Positions 33,776 through 43,162 of a DNA stretch of 64,000 bases are shown one piece after another. The translations under genes were made by a program, and so were the position numbers. The notes beneath the pieces are model-generated. The model did no database searches, had not been told where the DNA came from, and was given only the letters and a program-made list of their open reading frames with translations. Position 1 is the first letter of the stretch. Every line of letters starts with the position of its first letter. The stretch covers positions 124,001 through 188,000 of the forward strand of contig NZ_MAYG01000012.1 of the NCBI RefSeq assembly GCF_001684965.1, written 5' to 3'. This stretch comes from Chryseobacterium arthrosphaerae (GTDB lineage: Bacteria; Bacteroidota; Bacteroidia; Flavobacteriales; Weeksellaceae).

Positions 33776-33791
33776 TGTTTCACGTGAAACA
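33776..33791. other. parS: parS centromere-like site, copy 1
   Basis: TGTTTCACGTGAAACA is a perfect 16-bp palindrome matching the parS consensus TGTTNCACGTGNAACA recognised by ParB/Spo0J. The symmetry extends to 22 bp (33773-33794). It lies nine bases downstream of the mnmG stop. parS sites cluster near replication origins in most bacteria. Confidence 0.9.
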
Positions 33792-33799
33792 TTTTTCTT

Positions 33800-35662
33800 T
33801 TAACGGCCTAAATAGACCAGTAAAACGTTTATATCAGCCGGAGATACTCCGCTTATTCTTCCTGCCTGTGCAATAGTCTTCGGGCGTACGTTAGACATCT
33901 TCTGTTTTGCTTCTGCAGAAAGGCTTGAAAGCTTCGTATAATCAAAATCTTCCGGAATTTTAATATTTTCCAGGCGGTTAAGTTTGGCAACGTTTTCTTT
34001 TTCCTTCTCTATATAGCCTTTGTACTTGATGTTGATCTCTGCCTGCTCTCTTACTTCATCATTGTATTGAGAGGAAACTTCTTTAATAAAGTCTATTTCA
34101 TCAAGCTTCTCTAATGTCATATTAGGTCTGGTAAGAATTTGAGCTGCTCTGTAGGCCTGATCTACCGGACTGCTTTCAATTGTATCAAGGATGGGATTGA
34201 TAACGCCTGGTTTTAAAGAAGTTTCACGAAGAAAGTCTTCAAGTGTCTGACTTTCAGCTATTTTTGTTTCTACTCGTCTTAATCTGTCCTCTTTTGCCAG
34301 ACCTAACTGATACGCTCTCTCAGTCAGCCTGATATCAGCGTTATCCTGTCTTAGAAGTAGTCTGTATTCTGCACGTGAAGTAAACATTCTGTAAGGCTCT
34401 TCCGTACCTTTTGTGATAAGATCATCAATCAAAACTCCAATGTATGCTTCATCTCTGTTGAGAATAAAGTCTCCTTTTTCGTGAACTTTATTGTGAGCGT
34501 TGATACCGGCGATCAGACCCTGGCCTGCTGCTTCTTCATATCCTGTTGTTCCGTTGATCTGTCCTGCGAAATATAAATTATCAATTAATTTGGTTTCTAA
34601 GGTATGCTTCAGTTGGGTAGGAGGGAAGTAGTCGTATTCGATAGCATAGCCCGGTCTGAAAACTTTTACATTTTCAAATCCAGGAATATGTTTCATTGCT
34701 TTGATCTGTACATCTTCAGGAAGTGAAGAACTGAATCCGTTTACATAGATCTCTACAGTTTTCCATCCTTCCGGTTCTACGAAAAGCTGATGTCTGTTTC
34801 TTTCTGCAAAACGGTTGATCTTATCTTCAATACTTGGGCAATATCTTGGACCTAAACTTTGAATCGTTCCGTTGAACATTGGACTTCTGTCGAAACCTTC
34901 TCTTAAGATATCGTGTACCGTTTCGTTGGTATAAACGATATGACAGCTTAATTGTTTTGTTAGTTTCGGAGTATCAAGATAACTGAACTTTTGAGGATTC
35001 TCGTCTCCTTTCTGTTCTTCCATTTTTGAATAATCCAGACTTCTTCCATCCACTCTCGGTGGGGTGCCGGTTTTCATTCTTCCGGCTTCGAAACCTAAAC
35101 TTACCAATTGTTCCGTGATACCAAATGCTCTTGGTTCACCCATTCTTCCACCACCTAATTGTTTGTCGCCAACGTGAATTAATCCGTTAAGAAAAGTTCC
35201 GTTGGTAAGAACTACAGATTTTGCTTTAATCTCAATTCCTAAAGAAGTAACTACTCCGGTTACTTTATTATTTTCAACAATCAGTTGTTTTACCATATCC
35301 TGAAAGAAATCAAGATTGGGAGTATTCTCTAATGCTAATCTCCATTCTTCGGCGAAAAGCATTCTGTCATTTTGGGTTCTCGGGGACCACATGGCAGGAC
35401 CTTTTGAAAGATTCAGCATTTTGAATTGGATAGCCGATTTGTCTGCTACAATTCCGGAATATCCTCCCATTGCATCAATCTCTCTTACGATCTGACCTTT
35501 TGCGATTCCACCCATTGCGGGGTTGCAACTCATCTGTCCGATGGTCTGCATATTCATTGTGATGAGTAGTGTTTTTGAACCCAGATTGGCTGCCGCTGCT
35601 GCTGCTTCACAACCTGCGTGTCCGGCACCTACTACGATCACATCATATATTTCTGAAATCAT
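33800..35662 (-). CDS. mnmG: tRNA uridine-5-carboxymethylaminomethyl modification enzyme MnmG (GidA)
   Basis: MnmG, an FAD enzyme acting with MnmE, modifies the wobble uridine of several tRNAs. The 620 residues begin with the dinucleotide fold VIVVGAGHAGCEAAAA and contain MSCNPAMGGIAKGQIVREID, GGRMGEPRAFG and MKTGTPPRVDGRS. They end with the helical C-terminal domain (IAQAGRISGVSPADINVLLVYL). Everything expected is present. The gene is flanked by two parS sites, 3' (33776) and 5' (35709), which fits the common placement of gidA near the chromosomal origin. Confidence 0.98.
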   Translation of the reverse strand: MISEIYDVIVVGAGHAGCEAAAAAANLGSKTLLITMNMQTIGQMSCNPAMGGIAKGQIVREIDAMGGYSGIVADKSAIQFKMLNLSKGPAMWSPRTQNDRMLFAEEWRLALENTPNLDFFQDMVKQLIVENNKVTGVVTSLGIEIKAKSVVLTNGTFLNGLIHVGDKQLGGGRMGEPRAFGITEQLVSLGFEAGRMKTGTPPRVDGRSLDYSKMEEQKGDENPQKFSYLDTPKLTKQLSCHIVYTNETVHDILREGFDRSPMFNGTIQSLGPRYCPSIEDKINRFAERNRHQLFVEPEGWKTVEIYVNGFSSSLPEDVQIKAMKHIPGFENVKVFRPGYAIEYDYFPPTQLKHTLETKLIDNLYFAGQINGTTGYEEAAGQGLIAGINAHNKVHEKGDFILNRDEAYIGVLIDDLITKGTEEPYRMFTSRAEYRLLLRQDNADIRLTERAYQLGLAKEDRLRRVETKIAESQTLEDFLRETSLKPGVINPILDTIESSPVDQAYRAAQILTRPNMTLEKLDEIDFIKEVSSQYNDEVREQAEINIKYKGYIEKEKENVAKLNRLENIKIPEDFDYTKLSSLSAEAKQKMSNVRPKTIAQAGRISGVSPADINVLLVYLGR

Positions 35663-35708
35663 TTTTATCTCGCTTGTTTTAAGCTTTAAACCTTATCTTT
35701 ATCATCAA

Positions 35709-35724
35709 TGTTTCACGTGAAACA
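35709..35724. other. parS: parS centromere-like site, copy 2
   Basis: A second perfect TGTTTCACGTGAAACA palindrome, 47 bases upstream of the mnmG start and 1.9 kb from copy 1. Two exact copies of a 16-bp palindrome this close are not expected by chance. Confidence 0.9.
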
Positions 35725-35809
35725 TTTTTGAAGAATGGACTCTAAGTAAATCTATATTGTTACTAGAATTGAGTACTTTAGATATCGGACTTTAAGTGAT
35801 TGTTAAATA

Positions 35810-36229
35810 TTAAAACTTTAAATCCTTATATTTGGCTAAGTACAGATCTTCCATTCTCCGCATCTCTTTTTCCTCTTCTTCCGTCTTGTCTTTATAGCCT
35901 GCCAGGTGTAAAATTCCATGGGCTAAAACTCTTCTTAATTCTTCTTCATAATCTCGGGAAAGGGTAGAGGCGTTGTCAGAAATGCGCTGCAAAGATACGA
36001 AAATCTCAGCGCTAATAGTCTTCCCTTTTACATAATCAAAAGTGATGATATCGGTATAATAATCATGCTGCAAATAATCCTGATTGATCTTCAGCAGATA
36101 TTCATCATCACAGAAAATATAATTGATTTCGCCTGTTTTTTTTCCTTCTGAAAGAATAAGATCTTCCAGCCATTGTTTGTAATCTGTATTTACCGACTCT
36201 GGTAAATTTTCGTAAAAGAACTGTATCAT
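35810..36229 (-). CDS. ybeY: Endoribonuclease YbeY (rRNA maturation)
   Basis: YbeY is a zinc-dependent endoribonuclease for 16S rRNA 3' processing and ribosome quality control. The 139 residues contain SAEIFVSLQRI and the metal motif HGILHLAGYKDKTEEE, in which His-x3-His and a later ligand position match HGxLHLxGYDH; the last His of the family motif is Lys here (GYKD), as I recall for other flavobacteria. It lies four bases from the patatin-barrel gene on the same strand. Confidence 0.92.
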   Translation of the reverse strand: MIQFFYENLPESVNTDYKQWLEDLILSEGKKTGEINYIFCDDEYLLKINQDYLQHDYYTDIITFDYVKGKTISAEIFVSLQRISDNASTLSRDYEEELRRVLAHGILHLAGYKDKTEEEEKEMRRMEDLYLAKYKDLKF

Positions 36230-36233
36230 TTTT

Positions 36234-38393
36234 TTAAAACCAGTGTCCTAAAATAACACTGAATATACCTTTTTGATTGTTTTTAAGTGAGTGGCTAAAG
36301 TTAACCTTAATCTGCCCGAAAGGAGATTTATAACCTGCCGTAAGTCCCAATGAGCTGTAATTTACTTTCACTGCATCTTCAAACTTTATATCGTTTGATA
36401 AGTTGGCAAAGGTAAAGTTTCCGCTGATAAAATAGTTTTTATTGAATTTAAACTGAATATCATTAGATGCCAGGATCACATTATTTGTATAAAGCTGGGC
36501 AAAGTAAAATCCTCCGAAACTTTTAAAATTAATAAGATTCTGTTCAAAAATTCCGCCTAACCTGTATTGATAATAAGATGGAAGATTTTCACCAATGGTA
36601 ACGCCTCCAAATAAATTAAGACGGTAAGTAAACTGCCTGCCAAGAGGGATATTGACTTTAAGATCCGCCTTGATCTGAATTATTCTTTTATCAACTTCAG
36701 ATTTTAACAGGTCCACAACTTTCCCTTCTGCAGCAAAATAAACGCCTTTGGTAGGAAATTCCTTGTCGTCCTGAGTATCGGTTTTGATAAAGACATAAGG
36801 GTTTAAAAAACGGCTGTAACGTCTGTTGTCCCCATTGCTGTTTTCAGCCTTGAAATAATCATGGCTGATTCCACCTCCAACAGCAAACTTATCTTTCCAT
36901 ACAGACTGTATATAAGCCTCATTTCTGATCCATTCCCACCGGTCTACAACATAATTATCAACATTTTTTATATCAAAGCTCATTCCTGATGAATAAAGGC
37001 CGAATCCCGGAATATACCCGTTATCGATAAAATAGTTCAGATAATACCTTAACCGGTCGCCTACAACCACATCCAGGGAAAGGTTTGAGTTTTTAAATAA
37101 AAGCCTTTTGGCAGAGTAATTCAACAGAAGTCCTGTTTTGAAAACTTCATCGTAATGCAATCCGAATTTTAAAAAATGCCGGGTATCATCTTCGGTTACA
37201 TAAAGCTTCAGATAATTGGCATCGTTTTCCTGAACGATATCATAATTGATAAAACGGTAATTGTTGGTGGCAACCAGTTTATCAATCATTTTATTGATGC
37301 TTCCATAGGTCTGTAAAGAGGGGAGACGAAGTCCCATTTTCCCCAGGGTATAGTTTTTCCCGTAAATTTTGCTTCCTTCAATCGAAATACTGTCGATCTT
37401 ATATACATTGGAGTAGATGGGATTTACAGCTTGTCTGAGGCGGTCAAAAGGGCGTTTGGGCAGTTGATCCAGAACCTGGGAATATTTAAGGCCTTCCACA
37501 TACCCGCTGTCAAGGATCTTTTTTTTGTCATCGTAGCTTGTAGCAGACATTCCTTTCAGGTTAGGTTTGATGTTGATATCCGTATACTTATATTGTTTCC
37601 GGGTATCCCTTTTTATTCCGAAATCAATTACCTGGTTCAGGATGGCAATAATATTGTTTAAATCCTCTCTTTTGGATAGATCCTGGTTCAGGTCCACGCC
37701 GATTACGATATCAATTCCTTTGTCCTTTAAAGGCTTTGAAGGATAGTTTACCGTCATCGCTCCATCAATGTAAATACTGTCCCCGATTTTTACAGGATCC
37801 ATTAATGAAGGAAAGGCTGAACTGGCCATAATTGACTGAACAAGATCGCCTTTTTCAAATATCTGCATATTTCCGCTTTCCAGGTTGGTGGCAACACATA
37901 AAAAAGGAATAGGCATTTTTGAAAAATCTTCAATATTCGAAACATTTTTGAAAAGTTCTTTTAGAAGATACACGTTTCTTTGTCCCGTACTGATGGAAGA
38001 GGGAAGTGTAATTTTTCCGTTTTTCAGCGGAATAGATAGCAGGTATTTATCTACCGATTTATTAAAAAAACTTGCTTCCTGCCTTGACTTCGGATCCATT
38101 ATAAGTGAATAGAAATCCGTATCCATAACGATCTTTTCTATCTCTTTTCCGGAATAGCCTGAAGCGTACAGACCACCAACAATAGCGCCCATACTCGTTC
38201 CGGCAATATAATCTACTTTCACTCCCAAAGAATCCAGGACCTTGAGTACTCCGACATGTGAAAAACCTTTGGCACCACCACCGGCAAGCGACAGTCCTAT
38301 TTTGGGGTTTTTCGGAATTACCAGATCTTTTTTTACCTGAGAATGGATCAGCAGTAATTGGAATACGAAAAGTAGGATCAGGAGTTTTCTCAT
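36234..38393 (-). CDS. Patatin-like phospholipase with outer-membrane beta-barrel
   Basis: A 719-residue secreted protein. After a signal peptide come a patatin domain (about 28-280) and a BamA/Omp85-like barrel (about 400-719). The patatin part contains LSLAGGGAKGFSHVGVLKVL (oxyanion loop), AGTSMGAIVGGLYASGYS (nucleophile Ser in GTSMG) and DGAMTVNYP with the catalytic Asp. The barrel shows FLKFGLHYDEVF, RLNLFGGVTIGENLP, a terminal phenylalanine (ILGHWF) and alternating strands. POTRA-like text spans 330-400. Relatives such as PlpD in Pseudomonas use this as a self-secreted lipase. The stop is two bases from the MurF-Alr gene. Confidence 0.93.
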   Translation of the reverse strand: MRKLLILLFVFQLLLIHSQVKKDLVIPKNPKIGLSLAGGGAKGFSHVGVLKVLDSLGVKVDYIAGTSMGAIVGGLYASGYSGKEIEKIVMDTDFYSLIMDPKSRQEASFFNKSVDKYLLSIPLKNGKITLPSSISTGQRNVYLLKELFKNVSNIEDFSKMPIPFLCVATNLESGNMQIFEKGDLVQSIMASSAFPSLMDPVKIGDSIYIDGAMTVNYPSKPLKDKGIDIVIGVDLNQDLSKREDLNNIIAILNQVIDFGIKRDTRKQYKYTDINIKPNLKGMSATSYDDKKKILDSGYVEGLKYSQVLDQLPKRPFDRLRQAVNPIYSNVYKIDSISIEGSKIYGKNYTLGKMGLRLPSLQTYGSINKMIDKLVATNNYRFINYDIVQENDANYLKLYVTEDDTRHFLKFGLHYDEVFKTGLLLNYSAKRLLFKNSNLSLDVVVGDRLRYYLNYFIDNGYIPGFGLYSSGMSFDIKNVDNYVVDRWEWIRNEAYIQSVWKDKFAVGGGISHDYFKAENSNGDNRRYSRFLNPYVFIKTDTQDDKEFPTKGVYFAAEGKVVDLLKSEVDKRIIQIKADLKVNIPLGRQFTYRLNLFGGVTIGENLPSYYQYRLGGIFEQNLINFKSFGGFYFAQLYTNNVILASNDIQFKFNKNYFISGNFTFANLSNDIKFEDAVKVNYSSLGLTAGYKSPFGQIKVNFSHSLKNNQKGIFSVILGHWF

Positions 38394-38395
38394 AG

Positions 38396-40843
38396 TTAAT
38401 CTTTTATATAGATCCGTTTCACCCGGGGCGAAATGGAGGTTAATACTTCATAGGTTATCGTTTTGCAGTAGCCTGCGAATTCTTTTAAACTTGGTTTGGC
38501 GTTGAATACCGTTACAGTGTCACCTTCCTTTACATTTGGGATATTGTCTACATTGATCATCATCATATCCATGCAGATATTTCCGACGATTGGTGCCAGG
38601 GTCTTATTAACGCCCAGGCTTCCCACCTGGTTTCCGATTAATCTCGGAATCCCATCAGCATATCCTACAGGAACTGTAGCAATCCTTGTAAGATGATCAG
38701 CTTTATATCTTCTGCTGTAGCCTACGGACTCTCCACCTTCCACCATTGATATCTGTGAAATTACGGTTTTAAAACTTACCACAGACTGTAGTTGTTTCTG
38801 AATTTCATTGTCAGAAGATTCCCCCAGCATTCCGATACCGATTCTTACCATATCATACTGATGGTCGCTATAGCTTGTAATCCCTGAAGAATTCAGAATG
38901 TGACGGATAGGAGTGTAGCCCAGTTTTTCTATCAGATAGCTGGAATTTCTTTCGAATACTTCAAACTGTTTTAAAGTGAATGCCCGTTCTTCAGGCATAT
39001 CGGATGAAGACAGGTGACTGAACATGCTCTGAACCTTCAGGTTTTTACCGCTTAAAGTTTCACTTAGCTGATCCAGCTCAAAATCTTTAAAACCAAGACG
39101 GTGCATCCCTGTTTCCAGTTTGATGTGAATCGGATATTTTTTATCATATCCTGACTTTTGTACGGCTTCATAAAATAGCTCCAGAACTCTGAAACTGTAA
39201 ATTTCAGGCTCAAGATCATATTCTATAATGGTCTGATAACTGTGCTGTTCAGGATTCATTACAATAATAGGAGTGGTGATTCCCTTTTTACGAAGTTCCA
39301 CACCTTCATCCACATAGGCAACTCCCAGATAATCGATATGATGATGCTGTAAGAATTCCGATACCTCAAAACTGCCAAGACCATAGGCATTAGCTTTGAC
39401 CATAGCCATCATTTTGGTTCCGGGTTTAAGCAATGATTTATGATAATTGATGTTATGAAGAATCGCATTCAGATTAACTTCCAGAACCGTATCATGTTTT
39501 CTGAGCTCAAGAATATCTTTAAGCTTTTCAATTTCGAATTTTCTGGCTCCTTTCAGAAGGATAATCTGGTTTTCAATTTCAGTAAGGTGTTTACTTTCAA
39601 TGAGCTCTTTAGTGTCAATGAAAGTATATGTTTTAGTTTTAAATAATTCACTGAACTTTGATATTTTATCACCGATCAGGAATACGGAATCAAAACGCTG
39701 CTCATTCACGAGTTCGGAAACTTCTTCATACAATTCCTGTGAATTGACATTCACTCCAACAATATCGGTTAATACCAAAGACTTTTTAGATTTGTTGTAT
39801 TCTTTCAGAAACTGCAGGGCAGTCTTAAGAGAATCGAGGTCAAGGTTGAAAGAATCGTTGATGATAATATTGCCTTTTATTCCTTCGATGGATTCAAGCC
39901 TCATTTCGACGGCCTTTAAAAGGTTGATTTTTTCGACGATCTTTTTATTTTCGATGTTCAGCTCCTTAAGCACTGTGATAAGCGCCATAGCATTGGTTAA
40001 CGTCGCTTCGTCCCTCTGGTGGGCCGGAAAACTGATTTCTTCACCAAAATATTCAACAATGATGTTTTCATCCCTGGAAATATTATTTTTGATGAAGACA
40101 TTATTTTCCTTTTTAAATCCGTAAGAAATCAATTTTCGTCCGGAATAGGATTTTTTTATTTTCTGATCTACCGAAGAATTGTCTCCGTTATAGATGATGA
40201 CTTCAGAATCTTTAAAAAGTCTGATCTTTTCATCAATCAGTTGCTCTTCGGAAGAAAAATTGGCGGCATGGGCGGTTCCGATATGGGTAAGCAATCCGAT
40301 CTGAGGATGGAAAATATGTTCAAGTTTTTCCATTTCATCCGGTTTTGAAATTCCCACTTCAAAAATTCCAAGCTTGTGATTGCTGTTGATCTGAAGAAGA
40401 GAAAGGGGCAGACCGATCTGAGAATTGAAACTTTTCGGGCTTTTTACAGTAGGGAATTCATTCCACAGGCATTGGTACAGCCATTCCTTTAAAATAGTTT
40501 TTCCATTACTTCCTGTGATTCCGATAGATTGTATGTGAGAGTTTTCGAAATGATACCTGGCTAATTTTTGAAGAAAATCTACAGAATTTTCAACAATAAT
40601 CCAGGTTACATTGTTGTACTCCGGATCATAATGTTCGGAAATAATGACACCGATACCTCTGTCAATTGCAGATTCAATAAATTTTTCACCGGAATTCTTA
40701 TGGGTATTGATCGCTATAAAGGCAGTATTTTTTGTTGAATAAATAATCCTGCTGTCATAGGCGATATTTCTGATCATCAGATTTCCGTCTCCAATAACCT
40801 GTGCATTGGTGATCTCTGCAATGTGCTGTACTGTATAATTCAT
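38396..40843 (-). CDS. Bifunctional MurF ligase / alanine racemase
   Basis: This 815-residue fusion joins two wall-precursor activities. Residues 1-450 are a MurF-like ligase (UDP-MurNAc-tripeptide:D-Ala-D-Ala) with the ATP loop GITGSNGKT (108-116) and LTHIGTAHAANF. Residues 455-815 are a PLP-dependent alanine racemase with the catalytic-Lys text MVKANAYGLGSF, HRLGF and MVRIGIGMLGES, ending in the C-terminal beta domain (VGYADGIPR, PIVGNICMDMMM). D-alanine made by the racemase half feeds the ligase pathway. Such fusions are known in Bacteroidota, so this is a normal local arrangement. Confidence 0.95.
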   Translation of the reverse strand: MNYTVQHIAEITNAQVIGDGNLMIRNIAYDSRIIYSTKNTAFIAINTHKNSGEKFIESAIDRGIGVIISEHYDPEYNNVTWIIVENSVDFLQKLARYHFENSHIQSIGITGSNGKTILKEWLYQCLWNEFPTVKSPKSFNSQIGLPLSLLQINSNHKLGIFEVGISKPDEMEKLEHIFHPQIGLLTHIGTAHAANFSSEEQLIDEKIRLFKDSEVIIYNGDNSSVDQKIKKSYSGRKLISYGFKKENNVFIKNNISRDENIIVEYFGEEISFPAHQRDEATLTNAMALITVLKELNIENKKIVEKINLLKAVEMRLESIEGIKGNIIINDSFNLDLDSLKTALQFLKEYNKSKKSLVLTDIVGVNVNSQELYEEVSELVNEQRFDSVFLIGDKISKFSELFKTKTYTFIDTKELIESKHLTEIENQIILLKGARKFEIEKLKDILELRKHDTVLEVNLNAILHNINYHKSLLKPGTKMMAMVKANAYGLGSFEVSEFLQHHHIDYLGVAYVDEGVELRKKGITTPIIVMNPEQHSYQTIIEYDLEPEIYSFRVLELFYEAVQKSGYDKKYPIHIKLETGMHRLGFKDFELDQLSETLSGKNLKVQSMFSHLSSSDMPEERAFTLKQFEVFERNSSYLIEKLGYTPIRHILNSSGITSYSDHQYDMVRIGIGMLGESSDNEIQKQLQSVVSFKTVISQISMVEGGESVGYSRRYKADHLTRIATVPVGYADGIPRLIGNQVGSLGVNKTLAPIVGNICMDMMMINVDNIPNVKEGDTVTVFNAKPSLKEFAGYCKTITYEVLTSISPRVKRIYIKD

Positions 40844-41026
40844 TGGTACCCTTTCTGCTTTATTTTAGGCGAAACAGCAACAGGGAAATTTCAAAAAAGA
40901 TCAGACAGGCTCAATAGGATTAAGCTGATTTACCCTTTTCTGAAATGCTTCAACAGTGCTTTCCGCTTTTCATTGTATATAAATGTAAATCTATTTTATG
41001 TTGCTGTACTCAGCTTTTCTCATCAA
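40844..41026. other. Short intergenic gap, nothing recognised
   Basis: The 183 bases between tdk and the MurF-Alr gene show no hairpin, promoter or frame that I can support. Confidence 0.4.
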
Positions 41027-41614
41027 TTACTTCCTTTTCGAAAGCACTTCATCAATAAAAACCCTACGGCTTACCGCTTCATAGCTTTCCGTTTCTCCCA
41101 GCTCAACAAGATCATTTCCCTGGGAAGTTCTCATAGAATAATTGGCAAGATTACCTGTTCTCTTACAAATAGCATGCACTTTTGTAACATATTCGGCGGT
41201 AGCCATCAGATTGGGCATTGGTCCGAACGGACGGCCTAAAAAGTCCATGTCTAATCCTGCAATCACCACTCTTATTCCGCTGTTGGCAAGCTGGTTGGCA
41301 ATATCAACAATGCTTTCATCAAAAAACTGGGCTTCATCTATTCCTACCACATCACAATTGGAGGCCAGCAGAAGAATTTCATTCGGATTATCTACCGCAG
41401 TACTGCGTATTTTGTTCTGATTATGAGAAACTACATCCTCTTCAGAATACCGGATATCCAGTTTCGGTTTAAAAATTTCTACATTCTGTCCTGCCATTTC
41501 TGCCCTTCGCAATCTGCGGATCAATTCCTCGGTTTTACCGGAAAACATAGAGCCACAAATCACTTCCATCCAACCACTTTGTTTGGAATGATTAATTGTA
41601 TTTTCTAAAAACAT
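41027..41614 (-). CDS. tdk: Thymidine kinase (type II)
   Basis: Tdk phosphorylates thymidine in salvage. The 195 residues carry the P-loop GSMFSGKTEELIRRL (21-35), GIDEAQFFDE (Walker B-type) and LDMDFLGRPFGPMPNLMA (lasso region). The usual two CxxC zinc pairs are not present; only one Cys remains in VHAICKRTG, so this is a reduced-zinc form. The gene points away from the repetitive acidic protein gene, which starts 61 bases later on the other strand. Confidence 0.95.
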   Translation of the reverse strand: MFLENTINHSKQSGWMEVICGSMFSGKTEELIRRLRRAEMAGQNVEIFKPKLDIRYSEEDVVSHNQNKIRSTAVDNPNEILLLASNCDVVGIDEAQFFDESIVDIANQLANSGIRVVIAGLDMDFLGRPFGPMPNLMATAEYVTKVHAICKRTGNLANYSMRTSQGNDLVELGETESYEAVSRRVFIDEVLSKRK

Positions 41615-41675
41615 TTGTTAAATTAGCCGTATATTTTTAACATCAAAAGTAAGCAATTTTAATAAGAATCTTATT

Positions 41676-43160
41676 ATGCAGAATATCCAAGATTTAAAGG
41701 AAAAGATTTTTTTTGAATCCATGAATATCATTGATAATCTGGACAAAATAAATAACGTAGACGAATTACTTTCCAAGCAGGATCTTGTAGATGAGCTTGC
41801 TAACAGGATTTCTTTTTTGAAACTGCTGGAAAAAAATATCGAATACTTCGTGACAGATCATCCGGAGCAGCATCCGGAACATCAGCATATTTCTTTTGCC
41901 TCCGGTGAAAGTGAATATCATGACTCCGGCAATGAGGTTACGGAGGAAGAAGCCATCTTCAATAATGAACTGAATGAGATTGATGAAAATGAGGTTTTTG
42001 AAGAAAGGTCTGAAGAAGAAGCTATTTTTAATAACCAGCTGAATGAAATTGTTGAAAATGAATTCCATGAGAATATCATAAGTTTTGTGGAAGAAAACTC
42101 CGGCGGAAACACGGTGCAAAATATCCAGGAACAGACCAATCCCAATGAAATTACGGAAGAAGAAGTGGTATTTAATAACCAGTTGAACGAAATTGAAGAA
42201 AATGAAGTGGGAGAAAACCCTGACGGAGCCCTGCTCAACTTTGTGGATGAGGAGAAAATTCTTTCAGATTCTGCTCCTGATTCCGATGAAGATATCAGCG
42301 AAGATATGTTTCGTAATGATGTAACGGAAGAAGAAGCGATCTTCAACAATCAGCTGAATGAAATAGACAGCGATGATGAAGAGACTGATGAAACAAAAGA
42401 AAATGAGACGGATTTCGCAGTAGTAAATAACGTAAAAGAAAATACCGTTAAGGAAACCATTCCCAGTATTTTTGATACAGAGATGCTGGATGATGAAATG
42501 CTGATCGAGGAAAATGAAGAGCGGTTTATTTCAAATACCTCAATAGAACAGGGCGAAATGGCTACAGATACTTCCAATGTAGAACATATCCTGAATGACA
42601 TCAAAAATGATTATTCAGAAGACGGCAAGAAAGAAGAAAATGTTCTCGCTGAAGTCTATGACAGAAGAAAAATTGTTGACATTGATAAACCGGTTCCTGA
42701 AGAAACAGATAAACATCCATCTGATGAAAGCTTTGAAAATTTAGAAGCATATCAGCAGGAGAAAAAAATAAAATTAGCCAATATCAAAGGATTGAAAGCA
42801 GTTCAGTCACTTTTTGATGATGATCCTCTGGAAAGAGAAACCCCTCAGGAGAGCCAGCCGGCCGCTGTAAAGGAAGATACCGGAAGCATCCTTAAATCAA
42901 ATATTCCAACCCAGTTTATGGAGGCTGAAAAACAGAAACCGGAGTTTAAACTGGATCTGAATGACAGAATTGCCTTCTCCAAAATGCTGTTTGAAGGAAG
43001 CCAGGCAGATCTTAATGATACGGTAGCCCAGCTGAACCAATTTAAAACACTCGAGGAAGCCAAAGAATACCTGAGTGACCTTTACTACGACAGAAAATGG
43101 AATAAGGTGGATGAATATGCCCAGCGACTTTGGATATTGGTGGAAAATAAATTCTTATAA
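41676..43160 (+). CDS. Acidic repeat protein of unknown function
   Basis: A 494-residue, very acidic protein without signal peptide. Residues 1-60 are helical. Four copies of a short motif, core EEEAIFNNQLNEI, occur at about 87-107, 110-129, 158-178 and 215-235, separated by variable acidic linkers. The middle (240-400) is low complexity and probably disordered. The last 65 residues (FSKMLFEGSQADLNDTVAQ, then LYYDRKWNKVDEYAQRLW) look like a folded C-terminal domain. I do not recognise the family. Its stop is two bases before the RsmI start, so it is cotranscribed with a ribosome-modifying enzyme. Confidence 0.85.
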   Translation: MQNIQDLKEKIFFESMNIIDNLDKINNVDELLSKQDLVDELANRISFLKLLEKNIEYFVTDHPEQHPEHQHISFASGESEYHDSGNEVTEEEAIFNNELNEIDENEVFEERSEEEAIFNNQLNEIVENEFHENIISFVEENSGGNTVQNIQEQTNPNEITEEEVVFNNQLNEIEENEVGENPDGALLNFVDEEKILSDSAPDSDEDISEDMFRNDVTEEEAIFNNQLNEIDSDDEETDETKENETDFAVVNNVKENTVKETIPSIFDTEMLDDEMLIEENEERFISNTSIEQGEMATDTSNVEHILNDIKNDYSEDGKKEENVLAEVYDRRKIVDIDKPVPEETDKHPSDESFENLEAYQQEKKIKLANIKGLKAVQSLFDDDPLERETPQESQPAAVKEDTGSILKSNIPTQFMEAEKQKPEFKLDLNDRIAFSKMLFEGSQADLNDTVAQLNQFKTLEEAKEYLSDLYYDRKWNKVDEYAQRLWILVENKFL

Positions 43161-43162
43161 TT

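Noticed and set aside
39600..40124. A 174-residue plus-strand frame opposite the MurF-Alr gene
   Set aside because: It lies wholly inside a well-supported conserved gene on the other strand, and its text is serine-rich and low complexity, as expected for an antisense shadow.
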